From: Virgibacillus profundi
Lineage (GTDB): Bacteria > Bacillota > Bacilli > Bacillales > Amphibacillaceae
Reading direction: 5' to 3'
Assembly: GCF_002287375.1 (NCBI RefSeq)
Contig: NZ_NPOA01000008.1
Location: 124,001 to 188,000 of the forward strand
Length of the DNA stretch: 64,000 bases
Made by a program: the position numbers and the translations under genes. The notes beneath the pieces were generated by a model. It saw nothing but the letters and a program-made list of their open reading frames with translations. It had not been told where the DNA came from and ran no database searches. Positions 1-7,308 of the stretch are shown here, in pieces; position 1 is the stretch's first letter; the number at the start of each line of letters is the position of its first letter.

Positions 1-38
1 GTTGCTAATTTAGCTGCTTCTGGTAATGTTAAACTCAT
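1..38 (-). CDS. Start of probable phage major capsid protein (partial)
   Basis: Only the first 12 codons lie in the window, reading MSLTLPEAAKLA, and the gene runs off the left edge. The ATG at 38 is preceded by an AGGGGAAA Shine-Dalgarno-like stretch. This opening resembles the start of many HK97-type phage major capsid proteins, which commonly begin M-x-x-TL-x-EA-x-KL. Its place downstream of a terminase-like gene and a coiled-coil protein fits a head-gene module. The call rests on a dozen residues and on context, so any other head protein remains possible. Confidence 0.4.
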   Translation of the reverse strand, partial: MSLTLPEAAKLA

Positions 39-62
39 TTTTCATTTCCCCTTTTTCTAATT

Positions 63-779
63 TTATTTTTTATTTTTTGTTGCTTCGTTATACTTCTTTG
101 CTGCATTGCCTTGATCCGGTTCAACTTCCCCTGTTAAATTGTATAAAGCAATTGATCCTGGAAGATTACCGTTTTTAACTGCTGTTAACTGATCGCTTTT
201 AGTGATACCTCGTTTACGTGAGCCAGTATGTTCATAGCCAAATAGTTCATAATCAAGATCTAACCACTCGTAACCAAATCGGTACATTTTTTCATACTTA
301 TCAGTAACCTCACCAGCTGCACCCAAGAATCTATTATGGATATGATCTGCTTCCCTGTTCAACTTACCTAATTCATATAAGTATTTCAGATACTCAGCAA
401 CGAAAGGTGTAATCCCATCAAGTTTTTTCTCTACCTCTTTACGTAAGACGTCCATTTCTCGTTTATATCCCTTTTCTAAATCTTCCATATGTTTTTTTAG
501 TAAGCCAGGCTTTTTGCTTTCTGTTACAGATATTCTCAAATCCAGCTGCTTTATTTCCTGTTGTAATTTGTCTTTTTCTTTAGTAAGCCTATTTAATTCT
601 ACTTTATCAATTGCATCCCCTGTAACTGCTTCTGTAATAATCAATGCTTCTGATTCTTTTACCACCCGATCCAGTTCGAATTCCGCATCTCGTTTCGCTT
701 TTTTCAGCTTTGCTAATTGCTTTACGATTTTTGACGACTGATCCGTAAATAAATCCAATTCTTTAAATTTGTTTTTCAT
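63..779 (-). CDS. Coiled-coil protein of the mobile element, possible head or scaffold protein
   Basis: The product has 238 residues counted from the ATG at 779, which follows an AGAGGA Shine-Dalgarno site; the frame stays open upstream to 848 but without a good ribosome site. The N-terminal 130 residues are rich in K, E, Q and L in heptad-like order and should form long coiled coils. The C-terminal third is more globular, with WLDLDYELFGYEH followed by a basic GSRKRG stretch. I do not recognise the family. It lies 24 bp upstream of the probable capsid start on the same strand, where phages often carry a scaffold or head-morphogenesis gene, so a role in capsid assembly is inference from position. 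Confidence 0.6.
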   Translation of the reverse strand: MKNKFKELDLFTDQSSKIVKQLAKLKKAKRDAEFELDRVVKESEALIITEAVTGDAIDKVELNRLTKEKDKLQQEIKQLDLRISVTESKKPGLLKKHMEDLEKGYKREMDVLRKEVEKKLDGITPFVAEYLKYLYELGKLNREADHIHNRFLGAAGEVTDKYEKMYRFGYEWLDLDYELFGYEHTGSRKRGITKSDQLTAVKNGNLPGSIALYNLTGEVEPDQGNAAKKYNEATKNKK

Positions 780-1427
780 AGTTTTTTCCTCTTTTCTCAT
801 ATTTTTTAAAAAGCAAAATTTCTTTAAAATTTTATAGTTTTGAGACATTTTTTCTCATAAAAAACAGACCATTTCTCAGGTCTATTTTGTAGAATAAATA
901 TAAAATTTTTTATTGTTACTTTTACGACAAAAAAGCCATGTCACACCCACTTGACACTCGGGCATAAAATGACTTACGAAATTCGTGTTTTTTATTCGAT
1001 TTTCAAGCCTTATTTTGATATTTGGGTTTCAGAGGCAGCAGTTTCCAGTAGGGGAATGGGGCGCTCCCCTACACTACCCCCTACCTCGAACCTCGCCTTT
1101 CGCCCCTCGCATGTCGTGTATATTTATTCATTAAAGTGTTAAGTTTACATAATCAATATAATCGGAACCTGTCTTTCAAACGTTGATTTAACAATGTTTC
1201 TAGAGACCTCAATCACAGACTTAAATGTATAAAAAATGAAACGTTGATTTGATAGGCTTTTGACGAGGTGCGAAACCAGCGCTTCCTGCATAAACAGTGC
1301 ATAAGACAGGCAGCATAGTATAACGTCATACGAGCCTATAAGCCTGAAAGATATAGGCGCACGTCCACCAGAAGGTTGCAGTGGGTGTTTTAACCTTAGT
1401 ACAGTGTAGCGTTGTTACATTGTTTTA
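780..1427. other. Non-coding, structure-rich block between terS-like and coiled-coil genes
   Basis: This 648-bp stretch holds no ORF with a credible ribosome site on either strand. It contains a GC-rich hairpin (GTAGGGGA at 1048-1055, TCCCCTAC at 1065-1072), a perfect 12-bp direct repeat AAACGTTGATTT at 1178-1189 and 1239-1250, and a folded segment at 1262-1365 described separately. Because it follows a small-terminase gene, a packaging (cos/pac) site or a structured RNA is possible; neither is shown. Confidence 0.5.
1262..1365 (-). ncRNA. Candidate multi-branched structured RNA or packaging site
   Basis: The ends can pair: GACG and TGCG at 1262-1272 with CGCACGTC at 1358-1365, leaving a small bulge. 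Inside are a perfect 7-bp hairpin (1334-1340 with 1352-1358), a short GTAT/ATAC hairpin near 1321-1331, and a CCTG/CAGG hairpin around 1285-1310 whose loop side carries TGCATAA twice. The element would be transcribed leftward with the late genes. I match it to no known RNA family, and it may work as DNA rather than RNA. Confidence 0.3.
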
Positions 1428-1835
1428 CTAACTTATACCCTTGTTTTTATAGTCATTTATACGGGCATGTGCGTCCCCTATATTTGTAAGGGACTGGCTA
1501 TCACTGTTAGCCATAAGCTTCTCTTCTATACTTAGCCCTGGTGTAGGTAACAGGTCATTCAGCTGCAGTAATAGTTTAAGAGCTTCAGCATTATGGCCTT
1601 CCACTGCAGACTGTACCATTGCCTCCATCATCTCAGGTAATCTATGCAACGTAGTACGCCTCATTCTCCGATTAACTTCAGTTTGAAATAGAGGATCTTG
1701 TCTCCATGAATACAATGACTTTCTTGTTACGCCTGCTTTTTTAGCTATTTCCCCATAAGATAACCCGCCCTTATCAGGAAGTGCTAAATAATTAATAGCG
1801 ATATAGTGTTCAGTACCTAACCATTTCATAGCCAC
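1428..1835 (-). CDS. Small terminase subunit-like HTH protein (phBC6A51-like)
   Basis: The product has 135 residues. The start is taken as GTG at 1835, seven bases after AGGTGA; an in-frame ATG lies two codons later. Residues about 25-48 form a helix-turn-helix (YGEIAKKAGVTRKSLYSWRQDP), followed by a helical segment, as in DNA-recognition small terminase subunits of Gram-positive phages and satellites. Such proteins bind the packaging site and direct the large subunit. No large terminase subunit is seen next to it: the next genes leftward are a coiled-coil protein and the probable capsid. A lone terS is typical of packaging-hijacking satellites. An ordinary DNA-binding regulator is the main alternative. 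Confidence 0.6.
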   Translation of the reverse strand: MAMKWLGTEHYIAINYLALPDKGGLSYGEIAKKAGVTRKSLYSWRQDPLFQTEVNRRMRRTTLHRLPEMMEAMVQSAVEGHNAEALKLLLQLNDLLPTPGLSIEEKLMANSDSQSLTNIGDAHARINDYKNKGIS

Positions 1836-1942
1836 AAATCAATCACCTACCTTTATTAAATAAAAAAGGCAAAGTGCGATATACACTTTACCTAGAGTTG
1901 GCACTTACATTGCCTTGGGTACAAACTACCCATCTTATACTA

Positions 1943-1971
1943 AGAATACTGTTGTTGCGGGCTTTTGTCAA
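1943..1971 (-). promoter_or_regulatory. Probable late promoter upstream of terS-like gene
   Basis: Read leftward, TTGACA (1971-1966) is followed after exactly 17 bp by TATTCT (1948-1943). It lies just after the ArpU-like gene and before the terS-like gene, so it could drive the terS to capsid operon. The consensus -35 and weak -10 allow control by the neighbouring regulator, which is inference. Confidence 0.5.
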
Positions 1972-1999
1972 GTTTTCGTAGGTACTTTTAGCATTTATT

Positions 2000-2389
2000 T
2001 TAATCCTCTTTTAGTATCGTTTCCAGTAATGATTTTGTACCAATCTTTTCACCGTTAATATGCGTATATATATGTTCGACTGCAGAATCACAGTAAGCGT
2101 AATACTGAGAAGAAGATAGCTTTAACATATCGAGTATCTTATAACGCGGTACCTTTAGGATCCATCTGCCCCGGCAACATGCCCTTTCCATTTTAGGCAT
2201 TTGCTCGAGTGCCTGGTCAATCATAATTTTATTCATTTGGCCCCCAGATATTCCATCCTTACTTCTAGGGGATTTTGTTACTTTTTCTTCCCATCTATAA
2301 TCTTGCCCCTGATGTTTATGATAATACTTAAGCATGTTACGTACACCAATTCTTGATACATAATCTTCTACATAAATTCGTTTACTCAT
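2000..2389 (-). CDS. ArpU/RinA-like phage late transcription regulator
   Basis: The product has about 129 residues from the ATG at 2389, which follows AGGA; an upstream GTG at 2398 is an alternative. The segment WILKVPRYKILDMLKLSSSQYYAYCDSAVEHIY resembles the C-terminal sigma-region-4-like helix-turn-helix of ArpU/RinA proteins, which activate late packaging and head genes in Gram-positive phages. It sits between the replication gene and the terS promoter, where such an activator normally lies. Family assignment is by pattern and position only. Confidence 0.5.
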   Translation of the reverse strand: MSKRIYVEDYVSRIGVRNMLKYYHKHQGQDYRWEEKVTKSPRSKDGISGGQMNKIMIDQALEQMPKMERACCRGRWILKVPRYKILDMLKLSSSQYYAYCDSAVEHIYTHINGEKIGTKSLLETILKED

Positions 2390-2488
2390 GTTAGTCACGT
2401 CCTAAAAAGTAGTTAAATTGTAAGTAAAATCTATCAAACTTAATACTTGTAATATAGGTAGCTTAAAGCCTTGATACTATAAGGTTTT

Positions 2489-2558
2489 ACAGGGACGTTT
2501 AATCCCCCTAAGTCTATTAGTAGTAACTACCAATCTACTAGGGATTAAACGTCCCTGT
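2489..2558. repeat. Perfect 18-bp inverted repeat after the replication gene
   Basis: The arms at 2489-2506 and 2541-2558 are perfect reverse complements, with a 34-base loop that itself holds a GTAGT/ACTAC mini-hairpin. The right arm touches the stop codon of the primase-helicase gene. Neither side has a strong T-run, so a classic terminator is not certain. Replication origins of staphylococcal islands lie next to their rep gene, so an origin structure is a second reading. Confidence 0.7.
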
Positions 2559-5500
2559 TTATTGATTTTCTAAAGTCCATCCCATACTTATAATTTCTTG
2601 TCGCTGCTGTTCTTTTTTCACCTGTTTAATGACCTCCCTCATTCTTTCTTTTTGCTTCCCTCGAAATGCTTCTTTCTCGATTAAATTTTCCATAGCATGT
2701 ATTATTTCCTTCCATTCCAGTTCATGTTTTTCCGCTAATCCGTAAATTGTTTTAACGCCCGTCCTTTTTTGTCTCACCCCATTGCTTTTACGTGTTTCGA
2801 TATTCACCATTCGCTCAACGCTTTTCACTTCCTTCACACTAACTCTGTGTTTTTTAGCGATTTTTTCAACTTCTTCTTTATAGTCATCATTCGAAATGAA
2901 CTCTGATATATTAAGTAAGCTGGATAATATCTTCCAGGTCTTTGTTTTCAATCCGTAAATATACATATAGGCATAATCCATCATGTAGCGTATATCGTTT
3001 TTCAAACTATGTGTATCTGCTTTTCTATTTACGTTCATTACAGCTATTTTGCAGGATCTGTACCCTAGAATTTCGTAAAGCCCCTTTATACACGCTGCGT
3101 GCATTGGTAGTACTTCATTTTCAAACTGTTCAATTATGATCGACTTTCCAAGTTCATAAGCTTCATATACTTCATCTGTAAATTTATCCTTAATACCTTC
3201 CTTCTTCTCCTGGTCAGACAGCTTTGTTTCTTCAATCGCTTCCTGTGTTTCCTGCTGCGTAGTTGAAAAATCAATTGCTGCAAGAAACCCTGTATCAATA
3301 TTTTTATCAATATCAAACTCTAAAGATATAGGAAGCCCTAAAACGTCAGATACAGCCTTCATAAACGCTTTTCTATATAAACGGTAGTAACTCTCTCTAT
3401 CTCTCACTGTCTTGTGTCTGACGTGTGTATAATCAATCTGCAGGTCTGTTTCCTCTTTAAGAAAGACTCCCCTCTCTTTTTCAATAATCCCCTCTAGGAA
3501 CTTCTCTGGACTTTCTGAGATAAATTCTTTTGTTTCTTTAACAAGCTCTTCGGATCTCTTTAATCTGTAGGAAAAAGCACCTTCAAGGAAATAACTCTTT
3601 TTTGCTTTTTCCTCAGACTTTGACTCCTGGGTATAAATTCCATGAAACAGGTATGGCCTTCTAAATCTATTACTCATTTGTCTTATGGTACTGATATTAA
3701 ATAAATCTGATGTATTTGTAGCTACTGTTATGACTCCCCAGTTTGGGCTATCATTCAGGATATTAATTCCATCTGCAATAACAGTGGTAGACAATATTAC
3801 CTGTACATCCTCGTTTACAGTCTCTTGTTCTACCAGCTGCTTGTACATCCCTTTATCTTTATTGTCTGAGGTTAGACTTACTGCCTTGATCTTATTTTTA
3901 TTTAAGACTGACTCGATCTCTTTTATTGCTTTTTTAGATTGAATAAACACAAGCAGCCTTGCATCTGCTAACAAAACATAGGCTTTTATCAGCTGGATCA
4001 AATAGGGCATTTCGTTTTTTCGGTCTTTGTAAGTAAAAACTCGGAAACTCTTTGCTGGTGAAGCTTGATTGTTCTTCTTAAATTCTATAACCTTATCAAA
4101 CTGATTTTTGTATACCTCGTCAGGCGTTCCTGATAGCCCGATATAGGAAACTACTTCAAACTCCTTACTTACACCCTCTAGGCTTCTTACAGCTAAATAA
4201 CGGTAGCCTTTGTTGTAATCCGTAACAAACTTGTGTATCTCGTCTACTGTTATAGAAAATCGAAAATGATTATATTCATTTCTTAAAAATTTCACTATCC
4301 TACTTGTCATGTCATAAGTGGAAACAACGACTCGATTTCCTTTTTCTGTGTAATTATGAAGTGTGCCTTTTGATTTAAACATGGTACGATCTCCACTTTT
4401 AACAGGGAGCAGATTATGTTTTTTCGCTAACTGATCTACCAGGGCAATTGTAGGAACTGCTAAAATAAAGAAATTCGACTCACTAACGTCTTCAGCTGCT
4501 AGTTCTTTCATCGCATTAATAAAGGCTGTTGTCTTCCCGCTTCCAGTAGGACTATCAACTAAAAGCTTTTCGTTACGATCAAGTAGTTGCTTTGCGTCAT
4601 TCTTACTTACAAAATCAGTAATATTTATCGTTTCATGTTCATAGACTGGATCTATAGGTTGTTCATTTGTATATGCATGTTTGAATTTAAAGCCTTTCTT
4701 CTTTGCGTACTCGATAAATGAGGCTATCGTTGCTTCTCCATTTGCGCTCATTCTGTCCCAGTAGTTATAAGGCTGTTCTCCACCTGAGATAATATTAAAT
4801 AGGTCAAAGCCTTCATCATCTGTTAACTGTCCGATATCTGCAGCATATTTAAGCCCGTAGGTAAGTCGTAACCATTCTTCCGTAACTCCTGCCCCTGAGG
4901 GCAAGTGTCCAATTGTTTCAGCTGCTTCTTTTAGAACTTCAAAAGGTGGCAAAACTTGGTTCTCAACTTCCTTATATCTTTCCTTTAAGGCTGCTTCACG
5001 CTGCTTTATTTTTTCACGTACCTTGATTAATAGTTCTTGAGTATTCAGTTTTATAGGGCTACCATGAACAAAGTACTTATGTTTTCCCCAGTGGCCACCA
5101 CGGACAGGCATATGTACGTTTTTAGCTTGGCTATCTACCCCGGCAATTCCTTGCTGCCTTAAATCTGCCATTACACAATTTATGATTCCCTGCAGCTCTT
5201 TTTGATTAGTAACTCGTTGATCCAGCTGGTAAAGCAGTCTGTACCGATTTCCGGTTATCCCATGATTAAATGTGTAGAACATCCCCACAGCTTTTCCTTT
5301 TTGCGCTTCAAATACCTTAACCGGATCCGTTTCATACTTCTTATCATCAATATCAATTGCAAAAATATCTGAGGAAACAAACTTTATATCTTTATCTTTA
5401 GCATTTGGTCCGTTACTAATTATGTCTATATCCGATAAAATTATATTGTGACCCTGGCTAAACTTTTCTACTATCTCCCTTATACTGAGGGTTGATTTTA

Positions 5501-5615
5501 CGAGGTTTAATTTAAAATCATTTACTGATACACCTGAAGGAGTTCTTTCAAATTGCCCTGGAGCTCGTCCCCCATCTACCAATACAACGTGTTTCGCCAA
5601 TAAAGCTGTTGTCAT
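2559..5615 (-). CDS. Primase-like/SF2 helicase replication protein of the element
   Basis: The product has 1018 residues and two parts. Residues about 55-185 contain FAIDIDD (85-91), YRLLYQL (about 125-131) and a His-rich HMPVRGGHWGKH segment (168-179), a pattern like archaeo-eukaryotic primase/PrimPol domains. Residues about 330-660 are an SF2 helicase: Walker A DSPTGSGKTT (354-363), DEIH (458-461), SGT (495-497), a motif V region near 607-619 and QMSNRFRRP (646-654). The roughly 350-residue C-terminal tail is basic and helical. Primase-helicase proteins replicate islands independently of host initiation. The ATG overlaps the stop codon of a 45-aa ORF (ATGA), which probably supplies coupled translation because no strong Shine-Dalgarno precedes it. 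Confidence 0.75.
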   Translation of the reverse strand: MTTALLAKHVVLVDGGRAPGQFERTPSGVSVNDFKLNLVKSTLSIREIVEKFSQGHNIILSDIDIISNGPNAKDKDIKFVSSDIFAIDIDDKKYETDPVKVFEAQKGKAVGMFYTFNHGITGNRYRLLYQLDQRVTNQKELQGIINCVMADLRQQGIAGVDSQAKNVHMPVRGGHWGKHKYFVHGSPIKLNTQELLIKVREKIKQREAALKERYKEVENQVLPPFEVLKEAAETIGHLPSGAGVTEEWLRLTYGLKYAADIGQLTDDEGFDLFNIISGGEQPYNYWDRMSANGEATIASFIEYAKKKGFKFKHAYTNEQPIDPVYEHETINITDFVSKNDAKQLLDRNEKLLVDSPTGSGKTTAFINAMKELAAEDVSESNFFILAVPTIALVDQLAKKHNLLPVKSGDRTMFKSKGTLHNYTEKGNRVVVSTYDMTSRIVKFLRNEYNHFRFSITVDEIHKFVTDYNKGYRYLAVRSLEGVSKEFEVVSYIGLSGTPDEVYKNQFDKVIEFKKNNQASPAKSFRVFTYKDRKNEMPYLIQLIKAYVLLADARLLVFIQSKKAIKEIESVLNKNKIKAVSLTSDNKDKGMYKQLVEQETVNEDVQVILSTTVIADGINILNDSPNWGVITVATNTSDLFNISTIRQMSNRFRRPYLFHGIYTQESKSEEKAKKSYFLEGAFSYRLKRSEELVKETKEFISESPEKFLEGIIEKERGVFLKEETDLQIDYTHVRHKTVRDRESYYRLYRKAFMKAVSDVLGLPISLEFDIDKNIDTGFLAAIDFSTTQQETQEAIEETKLSDQEKKEGIKDKFTDEVYEAYELGKSIIIEQFENEVLPMHAACIKGLYEILGYRSCKIAVMNVNRKADTHSLKNDIRYMMDYAYMYIYGLKTKTWKILSSLLNISEFISNDDYKEEVEKIAKKHRVSVKEVKSVERMVNIETRKSNGVRQKRTGVKTIYGLAEKHELEWKEIIHAMENLIEKEAFRGKQKERMREVIKQVKKEQQRQEIISMGWTLENQ

Positions 5616-5749
5616 AGGGCATCACAACGCTTATCATTACCCCTATAATGTGTTATAATAGAGGTATCAAATTCATTGAAATGTTCTAATTGTTTTCGTC
5701 TTCCTGGGGTGAGGGAAGGCGATTTTTCTTTTTTATTTGTCGTAAACAT
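5612..5749 (-). CDS. 45-aa ORF translationally coupled to the primase-helicase
   Basis: This short frame begins at ATG 5749, six bases after GGGAAGG, and ends in TGA at 5612, overlapping the ATG of the primase-helicase as ATGA. The peptide begins MFTTNKKEKSPSLTPGRRKQ and ends in NDKRCDAL; it is basic and has no membrane segment. I recognise no family. Good ribosome site, stop-start overlap and position make it a likely real gene, or at least a coupling leader that controls replication-protein synthesis. Confidence 0.6.
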   Translation of the reverse strand: MFTTNKKEKSPSLTPGRRKQLEHFNEFDTSIITHYRGNDKRCDAL

Positions 5750-5786
5750 AAGCTGCCTTCCCTTCCCTTAAACCAGTAAAGTACAT
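5733..5786 (-). CDS. 17-aa leader micro-ORF with strong, sequestrable ribosome site
   Basis: The frame MYFTGLREGKAAYVYDK starts at 5786, eight bases after GGGAGG (5800-5795), and ends inside the start of the 45-aa ORF in another frame. Its ribosome site lies in one arm of an 8-bp hairpin (5793-5800 with 5831-5838). It may be a regulatory leader rather than a functional peptide. Confidence 0.35.
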   Translation of the reverse strand: MYFTGLREGKAAYVYDK

Positions 5787-5792
5787 AAATAT

Positions 5793-5838
5793 GGCCTCCC
5801 TATGATAATCAGTGATTCCTGAATAAAATGGGGAGGCC
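5793..5838 (-). promoter_or_regulatory. Hairpin that can mask the leader ribosome site
   Basis: GGCCTCCC at 5793-5800 pairs perfectly with GGGAGGCC at 5831-5838. In the leftward transcript the upstream arm reads GGCCTCCC and would base-pair with the GGGAGG Shine-Dalgarno of the 17-aa ORF. This suggests translational control before the replication gene. Confidence 0.45.
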
Positions 5839-5990
5839 GATTCTGACTCTTATGTTCAGAGCATAACCTTAGCAAGAAGTCTGATTCTCACACCCAGCAC
5901 CCGTATAGCTGCTGGTTCCCGTTGTTTTTATTTGTGGACGAACAATTCTAAAACGCCCTATTTTGTGTTATAATTTATTTACAGTCTATG

Positions 5991-6027
5991 AGGCGTAAGG
6001 ATTACTGGGTGGTTCTCCTTACGCCTT
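5991..6027 (-). promoter_or_regulatory. Hairpin at the end of the 24-aa ORF
   Basis: GGCGTAAGGA and TCCTTACGCC form a perfect 10-bp stem with a 14-base loop; one arm contains the stop codon of the 24-aa ORF. The T-run is on the rightward side, so a leftward terminator is doubtful. It may be an attenuator or RNA-processing structure in the leader of the replication operon. Confidence 0.45.
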
Positions 6028-6093
6028 TTTCTCTTTCAGTAGTTCAATTAACATTTCTTTGAACAGCTGCTCTTTCTTCTTCTGTTTTGTCAT
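6019..6093 (-). CDS. 24-aa charged micro-ORF
   Basis: ATG at 6093 follows AAGGAG by eight bases, one of the best ribosome sites in the element. The peptide MTKQKKKEQLFKEMLIELLK plus EKKA is lysine-rich and would form an amphipathic helix. It lies 83 bp downstream of the 170-aa HTH gene on the same strand. No family is recognised; it could be a DNA-binding or regulatory peptide. Confidence 0.45.
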   Translation of the reverse strand: MTKQKKKEQLFKEMLIELLKEKKA

Positions 6094-6176
6094 ACGAATA
6101 TCTCCTTTTTCATGAATTTATTAAACAAAAACACGTAAATGCAATTGTTGCTGCAAAAAATACTGGAAAGAAAACA

Positions 6177-6689
6177 CTAGGATTTGTCAGTTTCTTTTTC
6201 ATTACTAACACCTTCTTTTACAATCTTCGAAAATAAGCTAGTTGCTATCTTATCCGTTGTTTTGTAATGCGCAGTAAGCCCGGTAACTGCGTAATGGATC
6301 AAATCATCTAACATTCGTATTTTCCTGTGAAAATCCCCGAATTCCATGTCTACTGAAGCGGCATCCATGTCCTCTCTTAAAAACTGCATTTCTTTTTTAA
6401 TATCGTTTAACGCCTCAACTTTTAAATCAATACTCCCTAGAGATCCATCTAAATCATGAACCATAGTTCGTACTGTTTTTTCTGGTGCAGTATCTATATG
6501 AAAAAGATACTTAACATCAGATTTAGGGAAAAAGGTTTTTTGTATTTTAAGTGCTTCACCGAAAGTAAATTCACTTCCAGACCGTTTGATTTTATTACTA
6601 ACCTCTGAAGCTGGGATCCCAAGTCTCCCTGCAAAGTCTTCTGTTACAAATTTTTTTACTGCCATTTCGTGAATTAAATTTTTGTACAT
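6177..6689 (-). CDS. DUF739-like phage HTH protein with extra C-terminal domain
   Basis: The product has 170 residues. Residues about 1-65 (KKFVTEDFAGRLGIPASEVS, then a FTFGEALKIQKTFF segment) look like the small Cro-type helix-turn-helix proteins annotated DUF739 in phages. The C-terminal 100 residues are helical and acidic and not recognised. It ends the early operon that begins at the Cro-like gene, and the preceding 97-aa gene stops 3 bp upstream, so the two are probably cotranslated. Confidence 0.5.
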   Translation of the reverse strand: MYKNLIHEMAVKKFVTEDFAGRLGIPASEVSNKIKRSGSEFTFGEALKIQKTFFPKSDVKYLFHIDTAPEKTVRTMVHDLDGSLGSIDLKVEALNDIKKEMQFLREDMDAASVDMEFGDFHRKIRMLDDLIHYAVTGLTAHYKTTDKIATSLFSKIVKEGVSNEKETDKS

Positions 6690-6692
6690 ATT

Positions 6693-6986
6693 TTACTCTC
6701 CCCTATATTCAATATTCATTGCTACCTCTTCTAAGTTTTCACTTGAAATCTTACTAATCTCTTCTTGGCACTTTTTAATATCAAGCAGTTCATTATGAAG
6801 CAAGGTGTAGATAGCATATAACTGTTTTTGAACATCTCCCTCTTGCACTCGCTTTCCCATTTCTTCAGGGTGCGCGTGCATATCTTCTATTAGATCGCCA
6901 AAGAAAATCATCTGTCCGTCAATCGTATTTAAACCACCCGAAACTTCATATGCCTGATTATTAATTTCATTTAGTTTTCTTTGCAT
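6693..6986 (-). CDS. Hypothetical small element protein
   Basis: The product has 97 residues, is acidic and predicted helical, with a central MIFFGDLIEDMHAHPEEMGK segment and an ELLDIKKCQEEISK helix. The start is the ATG at 6986. It overlaps nothing but lies within a tight leftward run of small genes typical of phage early regions. No family recognised. Confidence 0.55.
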   Translation of the reverse strand: MQRKLNEINNQAYEVSGGLNTIDGQMIFFGDLIEDMHAHPEEMGKRVQEGDVQKQLYAIYTLLHNELLDIKKCQEEISKISSENLEEVAMNIEYRGE

Positions 6987-7007
6987 TGTAGTAACCCCCT
7001 ATTTTTA

Positions 7008-7250
7008 TTATTCGCCTTCTATTTCCTTACACGCTTTCAATATAGAATTGGCAAAGGCTTTTGCATCTTCAACATGACATGTAATTCCAGCATCTAGTTC
7101 ATGACCATGTTCTCCCCATTGCCCCATTTCAAAGTAAACTGCATCTGTTTTATCTTTTCCATCTTCTGCATTTTCATAATGTGGCTGTACTTCCAAATAC
7201 CAAACTGTATTTTCTACTGGTGATCTTTCTTGGATTCTAAAGTTTTTCAT
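7008..7250 (-). CDS. Hypothetical small element protein
   Basis: The product has 80 residues, with a tryptophan- and histidine-containing core (VWYLEVQPHYEN, GQWGEHGHELDAGI, CHVEDAKAFANSILK) that looks like a small alpha/beta fold. An AGGTTAAT-type ribosome site precedes the ATG. It is in the early operon between a DUF771-like gene and the 97-aa gene. Function unknown. Confidence 0.55.
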   Translation of the reverse strand: MKNFRIQERSPVENTVWYLEVQPHYENAEDGKDKTDAVYFEMGQWGEHGHELDAGITCHVEDAKAFANSILKACKEIEGE

Positions 7251-7308
7251 TATTAACCTCTCCCTTATCGGTTTCTTTTACAAGCATCTGTCCACGCATA
7301 ATTTATTT

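Noticed and set aside
951-1142. 63-aa rightward ORF in the non-coding block of the element
   Set aside because: No ribosome site, low-complexity GSPTLPPTS-like middle, and it runs against the direction of all neighbouring genes.
5640-5735. Rightward promoter plus terminator (TATAAT near 5658 and a CTTCC/GGAAG hairpin with T-run) as a small antisense RNA
   Set aside because: The segment is accounted for by the 45-aa ORF on the other strand and no good -35 is present. A similar TATAAT context recurs near 5970 but again lacks a -35. Not excluded, but unsupported.
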